DNA from: Streptomyces sp. NA02950
Lineage (GTDB): Bacteria > Actinomycetota > Actinomycetes > Streptomycetales > Streptomycetaceae
Assembly (NCBI RefSeq): GCF_013364155.1
Contig: NZ_CP054916.1
Location: 9,020,001 to 9,084,000 of the forward strand
Direction: 5' to 3'
DNA: 64,000 bases
In this document: piece by piece, positions 35,272-43,807 of the stretch
How the letters are laid out: the number at the start of each line of letters is the position of its first letter
How positions within the stretch are numbered: position 1 is the stretch's first letter
The notes under the pieces: model-generated
Seen by the model: only the letters and a program-made list of their open reading frames with translations
Databases searched by the model: none
Told to the model about the DNA's origin: nothing
Translations under genes and position numbers: made by a program

Positions 35272-36345
35272 ATGCTGGGAGCAACGGTGTTTCGGACTGG
35301 CGATGTGGACCCGGTTGACAGGTTCGACTGCTGGCGGGATCTGATGTCGAAAACTCTGTGCCCCATGGACATGAACAGCGAAGACGTGACTCAGTTCCAG
35401 GCGGAGACACGGTTGTTGGATTTGGGGCCGGTCAGCGTGTGGCCGACGGTCGTCGAGCCCATGAGCTGGCGGAGAACGCCCAATCTGATCCGGCAGTCCG
35501 ACCCGGAGTACTACCACCTCACCTTCCCGATCACCGGGTCGGTCGGCATCACCCAAGCTGGCCGGGAAGCTGTCCACGGGCCCCACGAGATGTACGTGGT
35601 GGATACCTCGCAGCCGTTCCACTGCGTCACCAGCGCTCTGCACGCCGTGGGTCTGGAAGTGCCCAGGAAACTGGTGCCGTTGCGCAAGGAGAGAGCCGAT
35701 CTGCTTCTCACCCGGCGGCTACCGGGAGACGAAGGTTACGGAAGCCTACTGGCGCAGCTGCTGCAGCAGTTGGCGAAGGACACCGGACCGTACGGGCCCG
35801 CGGATGGCCCCCGGCTGGGCTCGATCATCGTCGACCTGCTGTCCTCGCTGTTCGCCCACGTCCTCGAGCGGGACACGTCCTTACCGCTGGAGACCCGTCA
35901 GCGGACCCTGACCTTGCGTATCCGGGCCTTCATCGAGGAAAACCTGGACGACCCGGGGCTCACTCCGGGTTCCGTGGCCGAGGCGCACCACATCTCCCCG
36001 AGCTATCTGCACCGCCTCTTCCAGGACGAGGAGGAGACAATCGCCGCATGGATCCGCCGTCGGCGCCTGGAGCGCGTACGCCGCGACCTCGCCGATCCGG
36101 ACCTGAGCGCCACCCCCATCTACGCCCTCGCAGCTCGCTGGGGCTTCTCCTGCGGCGCCGACTTCAGTCGGATCTTCCGCAGAACGTACGGAGTGACGCC
36201 GCGAGAGTACAAGAGCCGGTTGCGTCGCGCGGCGGAACAGCAGAGGGCTGAGCGGGAGGCCTGCTGTCCCGAGTGCGTGGTCATGCGTCGCACGAGAGAG
36301 GGGCGTGGGGAGTCGGATGGACCGGGAGGACTGGGGAACGGGTAG
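35272..36345 (+). CDS. AraC family transcriptional regulator
   Basis: Regulator of 357 residues. The N-terminal AraC-binding-like domain (about 1-190; YYHLTFPITGSVGITQAG) is followed by an AraC/XylS double helix-turn-helix at about 215-320. Recognition regions are GSVAEAHHISPSYLHRLFQ and ALAARWGFSCGADFSRIFR, ending in the family signature YGVTPREYKSR. A Cys-containing tail (CCPECVVM) follows. ATG at 35272 has GAGGAGGGG about 6 bases upstream. Its target is not obvious: downstream lies a transposase relic, then the proline dehydrogenase gene. Confidence 0.92.
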   Translation: MLGATVFRTGDVDPVDRFDCWRDLMSKTLCPMDMNSEDVTQFQAETRLLDLGPVSVWPTVVEPMSWRRTPNLIRQSDPEYYHLTFPITGSVGITQAGREAVHGPHEMYVVDTSQPFHCVTSALHAVGLEVPRKLVPLRKERADLLLTRRLPGDEGYGSLLAQLLQQLAKDTGPYGPADGPRLGSIIVDLLSSLFAHVLERDTSLPLETRQRTLTLRIRAFIEENLDDPGLTPGSVAEAHHISPSYLHRLFQDEEETIAAWIRRRRLERVRRDLADPDLSATPIYALAARWGFSCGADFSRIFRRTYGVTPREYKSRLRRAAEQQRAEREACCPECVVMRRTREGRGESDGPGGLGNG

Positions 36346-36800
36346 CCACCCACGTGCCTGGCGGCCCGGGATCATCCGGTGCTTGTTCTGGCCCCGGCTG
36401 TAGGTGTTGGCAAAGGAACGGTCCGGGCACGTGGCGGCATCCGGCCGCGGGCGAGACGTCCACCGCCAGGGCCGGCCGACTGTCCGCCGCCGGGGCAACG
36501 GTAGTTCTGCCACTGCCCGACGCAGTCGACCGACATCGGTTCGGCCTGGTCGAGACCGCCGTGAAGGGCTCCGTGACCACGGCGATGTTCAGGCGCGAGC
36601 GCGAGGTCGACCAGCGTCTTCACCGGCCCCTCAGTGCACAACAGGGCGTTGCACAGCTCGAACAACGTCGCCCCGAGGCTGCTGCGTCGTGATCGACGGG
36701 AGTTATCAGAACGTCGCGGTAGGACGAGTCAAGGCGTTGGGCACGGAAGACCCAAGATGACTTCTCAAGCCTGTCTCGGAACTCGTGGGCGGTGCTGCTC
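36346..36800 (-). mobile_element. Relic of a DDE transposase (N-terminal part)
   Basis: Minus-strand fragments of an actinobacterial DDE transposase in successive frames: LFELCNALLCTEGPVKTLVD, ALAPEHRRGHGALHGGLDQ, then RRTVGRPWRW, DAATCPDRSFANTYSRGQNK and HRMIPGR. In intact elements this is followed by WPYS and the catalytic domain, which is absent here. No terminal repeats found. A truncated, frameshifted insertion-sequence remnant. Confidence 0.55.
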
Positions 36801-36900
36801 TGGGCGGAGTTGTTCACTTGGCTTTGCCACGTCAGTTCAGCAGCGCCTGGCGGACATCCATGGGCTGGGGGTCCGTAGGGCGACTGGCCCTTGCGTCCCG

Positions 36901-36914
36901 ACCGAACGTTCGGT
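36901..36914. promoter_or_regulatory. TetR-type palindrome upstream of proline dehydrogenase
   Basis: ACCGAACGTTCGGT is a perfect 14-bp palindrome, 41 bp before the ATG at 36956, followed by TTAGCTTACGG that could supply a -10. Such boxes typify TetR-family self-operators, but no TetR gene lies within several kb. Confidence 0.6.
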
Positions 36915-36955
36915 TAGCTTACGGAGATGACTGACCCCCAGCGGTGAGGTGGCAG

Positions 36956-37936
36956 ATGACGCAGGCAGACGTGGCCCGCCCCGAGGACGGCGACGACCTC
37001 CGCCCCCGGGTCGCCGACGTGCTCCGAAAGCTGGCGCTCGACGAGCAAGCGAAGGCGCGGATACCGACCGACCCGGTGCTCGGCCCGCTGGTCCGGCGCG
37101 CAGCCCGCCGGTATGTGGCGGGCGAGACGGCGGCCGATGCGCTGACGCGCATCGCCGAGATCAATCGGCATGGGCATCGCGCCACCGTGGACTACATGGG
37201 TGAGAGCTGCCGCGACGCCGAGCGCGCCGGTGCCGTGGCGGACGCCTTCGTGGCACTGAGCGAGAGCCTGGCCGCAGCCGGGCACGACTGCTCCCTCTCC
37301 CTGGATCTGTCCCACATCGGCCTCGTCGTCGATCCCGCGCTGGCGCTGCGCCACGCCCGCCGGCTCGCGGAGGCGACGGTGGCGGCGGGTCAGGAGATGA
37401 TGATCTCCATGGAGGGCTCGGACCGTACCGACGCCGTGCTCGACGTGCACGGATCGCTGTGTGAGCAGTTTGACCACGTCGGGGTGACCATCCTGGCCCG
37501 GCTGCACCGGACCGCCGACGACCTCCCCGTCCTGCTGTCCCGCCCTGGACGGATCCGCCTGGTCAAGGGCGCCTTCCTGGAGCCGGAGACGATCGCCTTC
37601 CCGCGCGGCAGCCGCGCGCTGCGCGACGCCTACCTACGCTGCGCCGGCACCCTGCTCGACAGCGACCACCTGTGCTCCTTCGCCACCCACGACTGGGACC
37701 TGCTCGGCGAGCTGGACCGCATGCTCACCGGCCACCCCCGCACCGAGGACGCGCCCTGGGAGTTCGAGACCCTGCTCGGTCTCGGGCCCGACCGGCTCAC
37801 CAGCATGCGCGCCAAGGGCCATCCCACCCGGGAGTACGTCGTGTACGGCACCGAGTGGTGGCTGTACGTCTGCAACCGGATCGCTGAGGAACCCGAGCGG
37901 CTCTTCCGCGCCGTTGTCGACGCCGCAGGCGGCTAA
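36956..37936 (+). CDS. Proline dehydrogenase family protein, atypical substrate motif
   Basis: Flavin-dependent (beta/alpha)8-barrel dehydrogenase of 326 residues. FAD-binding blocks RIRLVKGAF (199-207) and FATHDW (242-247) and the barrel segment WEFETLLG (268-275) are present. The C-terminal helix that normally carries an Arg-Arg pair for the proline carboxylate reads YVCNRIAEEP (304-313), so the first Arg is Asn307. This hints at a changed substrate. No delta-1-pyrroline-5-carboxylate dehydrogenase gene is adjacent, unlike usual put pairs. ATG 36956 follows GAGGTGG by about 5 bases. Controlled perhaps through the palindrome at 36901. Confidence 0.85.
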   Translation: MTQADVARPEDGDDLRPRVADVLRKLALDEQAKARIPTDPVLGPLVRRAARRYVAGETAADALTRIAEINRHGHRATVDYMGESCRDAERAGAVADAFVALSESLAAAGHDCSLSLDLSHIGLVVDPALALRHARRLAEATVAAGQEMMISMEGSDRTDAVLDVHGSLCEQFDHVGVTILARLHRTADDLPVLLSRPGRIRLVKGAFLEPETIAFPRGSRALRDAYLRCAGTLLDSDHLCSFATHDWDLLGELDRMLTGHPRTEDAPWEFETLLGLGPDRLTSMRAKGHPTREYVVYGTEWWLYVCNRIAEEPERLFRAVVDAAGG

Positions 37937-39243
37937 GAGAGCGGGGACGGTGTGCGCGTCGCGGTGGACGGCGACGGCCTTCAGGCGTGGTGCGCTGGGC
38001 GCCGCACCGGCCCCAGCGAAGGTGGCCTGGGCCCAGCCGGTGCCGGGCCGGGTGGGGGAGAGGGTCCGTCTTCAAACGGTTCGTATGGCTGCCATGGGAT
38101 GGGGTGGTGGCAGGTGGGGCGGGTGCCTGCCCGGGTGGCCAGGCAGCGCGGTCTTCATCTCCTGGTCATCATGCTCGATCCGGCCAACGGGACTGTGCCT
38201 GGCGGGCGAAGTCTTTGGCAGGAAGGTCGGCGGGAGGGTTCGAGATCAAGTACTCCACCGGCTCCCCGCTTACCGCTCACCGGCATCGAGGCGTTGGCGC
38301 GACTCACTCGTCGAGTGCTCTGCGTTGCACCGGGCTGAGGCGGTCCGGTCTCGTGGTGAGGGTGTACGTCTGAGGCCCGACGGTCCCTGGCGCGAGGGGA
38401 TCGGCGATGGCTGGTTGCCGTTGGATCGCGTCAAGGGCGGCGGTGGCGCGGGGGGTGTACGAACGAGAAGAGAGCCTCCAAGGTCCGTTTGTAGTACCCA
38501 AGTTGGAGACACTCTTGATCGCACTCTACGTGAAGGTCGACGACGGATCGGAGGAACGCGATGGATGGGATGACCGCCCCGGCTCAGTGACTCCGAACGT
38601 GTCTGTCCGGCGGTGGCGCAGGCCCTGCTCGGCTATCACTCCGAGGCGCGGTGGCTGCGCTTCGCCCGCAAGCGCCTGTCCGACCGGGCCCCCTACCTGC
38701 CCGAGCAGTCGGGGTAGTGCCAACTCTGTACTCGGCCTTGCCGCTGGGCAAGCGCATGATCCCGGAATGGCCACGGCGGCTGTATCTGGTGTGCACACCG
38801 ACAGGCATGCCCATCATGCGGGGGCTGGCCGCCGGATGCCTGGCATGCATGCAACCGGGCCTCGCAGCCCTGCCAAGCGCGGCGTGCAGCCCCTTGCGAG
38901 TACACCGAGCACGAGCGGGGCATTGCCTCGCGATGACACGCGCGAAGGAGGCCGTCAGGGTCCGGTGCGACGTGACCTGATCCGAAAAGACCCACAAGGC
39001 AGGCCCGGTCACGGCGCGTTCGGTGTGGCACCCACGGCGTCACTCCGCCGCGTCCTTGCTGTCGTCGCGCGTCGTCGCCCGTGCCCACTGTGTGCTCCTG
39101 GCGTTCAACTTCCTGTTGGGTGAAGCACTGGCTCCGGTGTCCGTGATCGGCAATGCCGTGGACGCGCGGGCCGGGACGATCTAGCGTCGGGGCAGCGACG
39201 GCGCCGCACTTCCGCGCGCACCGCACCAGCACACGGGGAGACC
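37937..39243. other. 1.3-kb region without an intact gene
   Basis: Holds the IS982-type relic at 38497-38850; otherwise no gene recognised on either strand. The last 60 bp before 39244 presumably carry the SDR promoter (TAGCGT at about 39182 is a possible -10). Confidence 0.5.
38497..38850 (+). mobile_element. Relic of an IS982 family transposase gene
   Basis: Ordered plus-strand pieces of an IS982-type transposase with frame changes: LETLLIALYVKVDDG, then RLSDSERVCPAVAQALLGY and HSEARWLRFARKRL, with PYLPEQSG ending in a stop where intact copies continue YNKRLR. A last piece, RLYLVCTPTGMPIM, follows at about 38775-38820 after loss of the segment between. Catalytic residues are gone; not mobile. 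Confidence 0.65.
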
Positions 39244-39987
39244 ATGACCAACGGGAACGTGTCCATCGAGAGCACCGAAACGCCCGTCGCCTTCATCACC
39301 GGCGGGTCGAGCGGGATCGGGGCGGAGACCGTGCGCCGCCTGCTGGGCCTCGGCCACCGGGTCGCGGCGACCGGGCGCAGCACGAAGAAGCTGGCCGTGC
39401 TGGCCGAGGCCGCGGCGGAGGCGGGCGCGGGCGACCGGCTGCTGACGTTCGAGGGGGATGCGGCGGACTGGGAGCAGGTGTCGTCGGCGGTCGAGGAGAC
39501 CGTGCGCGTGTTCGGGCGGCTGGACTACGCGATCGCCAACGCCGGGTACTCGACCAACGGCAACCTCGAGACCGGCGACCCCGAGCAGTGGCGGGGCATG
39601 GTCCTCACCAACGTCCTGGGTCCCGCACTGCTGGTGCGAGCGGCGCTCCCGGCGCTGAAGGCATCGCAGGGCCGGATCGTGCTGATCGGGAGTGTCGCGG
39701 GGTTCAAGAACACGCCCGGCAACCTGTACTCGATGACGAAGTTCGCGGTGACCGGACTGGCGGAGAACGTCCGCATGCTGACGACCGGGTACGGGGTCGG
39801 CACGACGCTGATCGCGCCGGGCCGGGTGCGGACGCCGTTCTGGGACGACCGCCCCGGCGGCGCCGACGCGGCCGGTGCGATGATCTCCGCCGAGCACTTG
39901 GTGGACACCGTCGTGTGGGCGATCTCCCAGCCGCGCGGCGTGGACGTGAACACGCTGGTGGTCCGGCCGATCGGCCAGCCGAACTAG
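39244..39987 (+). CDS. SDR family oxidoreductase
   Basis: Classical short-chain dehydrogenase, 247 residues: TGGSSGIG at 19-26, ANAG at 98-101, Ser150, Tyr162 and Lys166 (YSMTK). The C-terminal DTVVWAISQPRGVDVNTLVV matches the YdfG/serine-dehydrogenase-like branch, which reduces small carbonyls or oxidises hydroxy acids. ATG at 39244 with GGGGAGA upstream. Monocistronic, in a region otherwise full of relics. Confidence 0.92.
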   Translation: MTNGNVSIESTETPVAFITGGSSGIGAETVRRLLGLGHRVAATGRSTKKLAVLAEAAAEAGAGDRLLTFEGDAADWEQVSSAVEETVRVFGRLDYAIANAGYSTNGNLETGDPEQWRGMVLTNVLGPALLVRAALPALKASQGRIVLIGSVAGFKNTPGNLYSMTKFAVTGLAENVRMLTTGYGVGTTLIAPGRVRTPFWDDRPGGADAAGAMISAEHLVDTVVWAISQPRGVDVNTLVVRPIGQPN

Positions 39988-40104
39988 GTGTGCGGTTGAC
40001 GGATCACGGCTTGAGTCAGAGGACGGCGGTTTTCCACGACGTCGGCGCGGGTTTGGGCCATGGCCGTCAGCCAGTGCTCGAGCGTCCGCTCGGGTTTCCG
40101 CTGT

Positions 40105-40305
40105 TTGCATCCAAGACGCCCCGATCGCAGCCGCCCGAACCGTCCGCTCGGGATCCCATCGTCCGCCGCCGGCAACATGGTCGTCCTCGGCCGCACTCGT
40201 GCGCAGGTCCACTCGGTGCCCCGTAGGGGAACGCACCCCGCAGCTCACGCTCCGATGGAGTCAACGTGTCATGTGAGAGCACTCGGGCAGAGTAGTGATC
40301 CCCAC
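40105..40305 (-). pseudogene. Decayed duplicate of the promoter and 5' end of the 46.4-kb membrane-protein gene
   Basis: On the minus strand the sequence repeats, by eye at about 75-80 percent, the region around the start of the gene at 44809-46374. It has gatcactactctgc, then a GTG and LSHDTLTPSERELRGAF. After a frameshift, VDLRTSAAEDDHVAGGGRW and DPERTVRAAA follow, corresponding to VDLRTGTPEEDRVADGGRW and GPERTVRAA in the intact gene. It then loses homology. The rest of the gene is absent. Confidence 0.65.
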
Positions 40306-40380
40306 CTTCTCGCGTCCGGCTGATCACGTGCCGAGCCGGCTCATTCGGTGACGGCCTATGAGAGCTCAGGAAGGGGTTGC

Positions 40381-40998
40381 TTAGCTGGGCCCAGCCGTAC
40401 CGGCGGCCGTATCCGGTGTGGTTGCCGAGTAGAAGACGGACTTCTGCTGCTTGGTGCGGTGTGCTTGGCCCTTGGCGACGAGTGACTCGAGGGTGCTGCG
40501 TACGACAGTGGCCTTGATCTCGCGTTCCGGAAGAGCCTGGGTGATGGTGGCGGTGATCTCGGCTGCGGAGCGCGGTTCACCGTGCTGGATGAGGTCTTCA
40601 CGGATGCGCTCTTGGAGAGTGGGACCCGCTTCTCGCACCCGCTTGGGGCGGCTCCTGCCTGACTCCGCCGCCTTCCGCTTGCCGCTGGTCGCGTCGGTCT
40701 TCTTCTTTGGCGTGCGTGCGGTCGGCAGCGCTGCGGACTTCCGCGCGGCGGATGAACCACCTTCAGGGCTGCTGACGCCGGCGTTCCCCGGCATGGCATC
40801 AATGGCTTCGTCGCCAAGGCTCTGCCGCATGCCGAGCAGGAGCGCCCGGTTGTCTTCCAGTACCGACAGCTGTTGTTGCAGCGCCGTGATCTCGGAGGTG
40901 AGGCGTTCGTGCTCGGCGGAGTTGCGTTCGAGATCGGCGGTGATCTGTGCCGCGTACTGGGACTTCAGGCTGGTGTTGTTGGCAGCGGTGTCCACCAC
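40381..40998 (-). CDS. Coiled-coil plus winged-helix-like hypothetical regulator
   Basis: Protein of 205 residues. A coiled-coil (about 18-58, AAQITADLERNSAEHERLTS then EITALQQQLSVLEDNRALL) is followed by a long basic linker rich in Lys, Arg, Ser and Ala (75-125). A C-terminal winged-helix-like domain (about 128-190, ERIREDLIQHGEPRSAAEIT and IKATVVRSTLESLVAKGQAH) resembles small dimeric DNA-binding proteins. Start GTG 40998 or 40995 with GAGGGAG upstream. Its target is unknown; it lies between two copies of a duplicated promoter segment. Confidence 0.75.
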   Translation of the reverse strand: MVDTAANNTSLKSQYAAQITADLERNSAEHERLTSEITALQQQLSVLEDNRALLLGMRQSLGDEAIDAMPGNAGVSSPEGGSSAARKSAALPTARTPKKKTDATSGKRKAAESGRSRPKRVREAGPTLQERIREDLIQHGEPRSAAEITATITQALPEREIKATVVRSTLESLVAKGQAHRTKQQKSVFYSATTPDTAAGTAGPS

Positions 40999-41658
40999 AA
41001 GCTCCCTCGTCTGGGCGCCATTTCATGTTGGTGGTGGATGGTACCTCCGCACGATCGATATGTGGCTACTGGCTGCAGGCGGGTGTGTAGATGATCCGGG
41101 TGTCGCGGACGCCGTCCGTAAGAGTGGTGAGCGAGGCCGTTTCCGCCGGGGACCGCCGACAGTCCCCAGCGGGGGTTCACCACGCTCCACTCCTCGATGT
41201 GCCGACGGCGGGCTCCCGCATCGGAGGGGGAGCCACTTGGGTGGGGGTCCTGATCGGCTTCGGAACTGTCCCGAGCACTCACCGTGGCAAGGACCTTTCG
41301 GCGGCGGGTGGCGGCGCGGCAGACGGACGACGGCAGGAAGGGTCCGGCTGCGTCCGGCGGCGCGCTGCATGCATGTGGGTGAGATGTCGGCGCCGACGCC
41401 GACGCTCGACCGAGGGCCTTGGCCGCCGCCGGAGGGGTCCAGGTCGATCCAGGTGGCGGCGCGTAGTCGAGCGCGAGGCGACGGCACAAGGGCTCCGGCA
41501 TGGCGGCGCATGCCGGGCGTCCTCCAGCTCGGATCTCTTCAGACCGGAATTGCAGCCCGGCCATCCCTCAACCCGAGAGGTCCGGTGGCGAACCGGGCCC
41601 GGGCGGTTGATGCGGACAAGTAAGTCAAGCCTTACCTTCATGGAGATTTATCTGCATA
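40999..41658. other. Divergent intergenic region upstream of the HelD gene
   Basis: No gene supported in 660 bp. Near its end lies an iron-box-like sequence (41621-41639) and an AT-rich tttatctgcatag stretch that may be the -10 region of the HelD gene. No rifamycin-associated element (a GGGGCTTGC dyad) is visible. Confidence 0.4.
41621..41639. promoter_or_regulatory. Possible DtxR/DmdR-type iron box
   Basis: TAAGTCAAGCCTTACCTTC; by eye 12 of 19 positions match the TTAGGTTAGGCTAACCTAA type consensus, with one good half (AAGCCTTACC). It lies about 20-70 bp before the candidate starts of the HelD gene. Confidence 0.25.
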
Positions 41659-43782
41659 GTGGAGGGCCGAGTCGAGAGGAGTACGGCTTTGCCGCAGTTC
41701 AACCAGGGTGCCGCAGGGCAGGTCGAGGTGGAGCAGGCCCACGTGTCCGCGATGTACAGGCTGCTCGACGAGCGAGTGGCGGAGGTACGGGCCCAGCTGG
41801 AAGACGTACTGAAGTCGTCGGCCGACAGCGCGGAAGAGGTGTACGCGCGTGATGTCGCCGCAGAGCACCTGGCACGGCAGGTCCACCGGCTCGTGGGGGC
41901 CGAGGAGGGGCTGGCGTTCGGCCGGATCGACGGCGTGGACGGCACTGTCCTGCACATCGGACGGCTCGGCCTGCACCTGGGCGACCGGGACCTGCCGCTG
42001 CTCGTCGACTGGCGGGCGAAAGCGGCGCGGCCCTTCTACGCGGCGACGGCCGTCCACCCGCTGGGGCTGCGGCGGCGCCGTCACCTGCGGGTGGAGGAAC
42101 GCGCTGTGCGCGCGGTGAGCGACGAGCTGCTGGACGGATCCGAACCCACGGCCGGCGACGTCGTCGGCGACGGTCCATTGACGGAGGCGCTGGAGGCGCG
42201 GCGCACGGGGCGGATGAGCGCGGCGGTGGCGACGCTGCAGGCGGAGCAGGACGCGATCGTCCGGTCCCCGCATCGGGGCGTGACGGTGGTGCAGGGCGGC
42301 CCGGGCACGGGCAAGACCGTCGTCGCGCTGCACCGGGCGGCGTACGTGCTGTATGCGTTCCCGCGCGCCGCCGAGCGCGGTGTCCTGGTGCTCGGGCCGA
42401 ACGCGCGGTTCCTCGACTACGTCTCGCGCGTGCTCCCCTCGCTCGGGGAGAACGACGTGGCCCTGGCGACGTGCGGGGAGCTGGCCGGAGTGGTGCCCGC
42501 CACTGTTGAGCCGTCCGATGCCGCACGGCTCAAGGGCAGCTCCGCGATGGCTGCGGCGCTGGAGGGCCTGGTGCACTCTCGGCAGGCGCCTCCGGACGCC
42601 CGGTTCGCGGTACGCGTGGGTCAGGAGTGGGTCCGGCTGGCGAGCGTGGATGTCGCGGCGGCACGAGAGGCCGCGGTGGCGAGCGGCCTGGCGCACAACC
42701 GTGCGCGGGAGGTGTTCAAAGAGCACCTGATCGGCACGGTCACGAGCACGGTGGAGCGTGGCACTGCCGAAGCCCTCGCGCACATCGACGCCGAGATCAC
42801 TGAAAGCACGAGCCTTGACCTCGATGCCGCGGCCGCGGCCGACCTGCAAGCTCTCGGCTTCGATGGCGCGCCGGCCGCCGCCCACCCGGCCGAGATGTTT
42901 GATGCGGACGCGCTGCGCGCGAACCTCATGGGCGACGCCCACGCCGAGGGCGCGGTGGAATCGCTCTGGCCACGGCTGACGCCCGAAACGGTCGTACGGG
43001 CCCTGCTGACGGGCACCCGCACGCTAGCCACACATCTGCCGTCACTCACCGATGACGAACGCTCACGGCTGCTGCGCTCTGCTGACGACCCGTGGACCGA
43101 TGCCGATGTGGCGCTGTTGGACGAGGCGGCGAACCTGGTGGACGGGCCGCCGGGGCGGACGTTCGGGCACGTCGTCGTCGACGAGGCCCAGGAGCTGACC
43201 GCCATGCAGTGGCGGATGGTGCTGCGCCGGTGCCCGGCCAGGTCGATGACGCTGGTGGGCGACTTCGCCCAGGCGGGCCCCGCGACGGCAGCGAGCGACT
43301 GGTCCCAGGCGCTGGGCCCGCATCTCGGCACCCGGTTCAGCCTGCACACCCTGACCGTCAGCTACCGCACGACCCAGGAGATCCTGGCCGCCACCCGCGA
43401 CCTACTCGTGCGGATCGCCCCCGGTCAGACGCCGATCCGGTCCATCCGCCACGGCGAGCCTCCCCGCAGCCTCACCGCACATCCGCACACACTCGCCGCC
43501 ACCGTGGCCGGGGAGCTCCAGGCCCAGGCCGCAGCACATCCGGGCGACCTGCTCGCCGTGATCTGCGCGGATGCCCGGCTCGACGACGTGGCGTCGGCCG
43601 ACGTCACACGGTGGGCACGGCTCGTGCCGGCCTCCGAGGCCCGCGGCCTGGAGTTCGACGCGAGCATTGTCGTCGGCCCGCAGGAGATCATCGAGGCTCG
43701 CCCCAGCGGCGAACGTGACCTGTATGTCGCTCTCACTCGTGCCACCAAGAGGCTCTGCTCGATCGCCGTCCACTCCACGTGA
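41659..43782 (+). CDS. HelD family RNA polymerase-recycling ATPase (UvrD-like)
   Basis: SF1 helicase-like ATPase of 707 residues. HelD proteins enter the RNA polymerase channels, eject nucleic acid and recycle stalled enzyme; some Streptomyces and mycobacterial members (HelR) confer rifampicin tolerance. The N-terminal coiled coil (about 22-75, VEVEQAHVSAMYRLLDERVA) fits the secondary-channel arm. Walker A is GGPGTGKT (213-220), Walker B VVVDEAQELTAMQW, and the Q/R motifs SYRTTQEIL and LYVALTRATKRL follow. GTG 41659 has no ribosome-binding site; TTG 41689 with GAGAGGA 8 bases upstream is the likelier start. At the end it abuts an IS481 relic. Confidence 0.92.
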   Translation: MEGRVERSTALPQFNQGAAGQVEVEQAHVSAMYRLLDERVAEVRAQLEDVLKSSADSAEEVYARDVAAEHLARQVHRLVGAEEGLAFGRIDGVDGTVLHIGRLGLHLGDRDLPLLVDWRAKAARPFYAATAVHPLGLRRRRHLRVEERAVRAVSDELLDGSEPTAGDVVGDGPLTEALEARRTGRMSAAVATLQAEQDAIVRSPHRGVTVVQGGPGTGKTVVALHRAAYVLYAFPRAAERGVLVLGPNARFLDYVSRVLPSLGENDVALATCGELAGVVPATVEPSDAARLKGSSAMAAALEGLVHSRQAPPDARFAVRVGQEWVRLASVDVAAAREAAVASGLAHNRAREVFKEHLIGTVTSTVERGTAEALAHIDAEITESTSLDLDAAAAADLQALGFDGAPAAAHPAEMFDADALRANLMGDAHAEGAVESLWPRLTPETVVRALLTGTRTLATHLPSLTDDERSRLLRSADDPWTDADVALLDEAANLVDGPPGRTFGHVVVDEAQELTAMQWRMVLRRCPARSMTLVGDFAQAGPATAASDWSQALGPHLGTRFSLHTLTVSYRTTQEILAATRDLLVRIAPGQTPIRSIRHGEPPRSLTAHPHTLAATVAGELQAQAAAHPGDLLAVICADARLDDVASADVTRWARLVPASEARGLEFDASIVVGPQEIIEARPSGERDLYVALTRATKRLCSIAVHST

Positions 43783-43807
43783 ACCTCACGCCTCATGACG
43801 CCCCTTG

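Noticed and set aside
36404..36760. Plus-strand frame of 118 residues between the AraC-type and proline dehydrogenase genes
   Set aside because: It is antisense to the recognisable minus-strand transposase relic.
41299..41658. Rifamycin-associated element expected upstream of HelR-type genes
   Set aside because: No GGGGCTTGC dyad found in the region upstream of the HelD gene.
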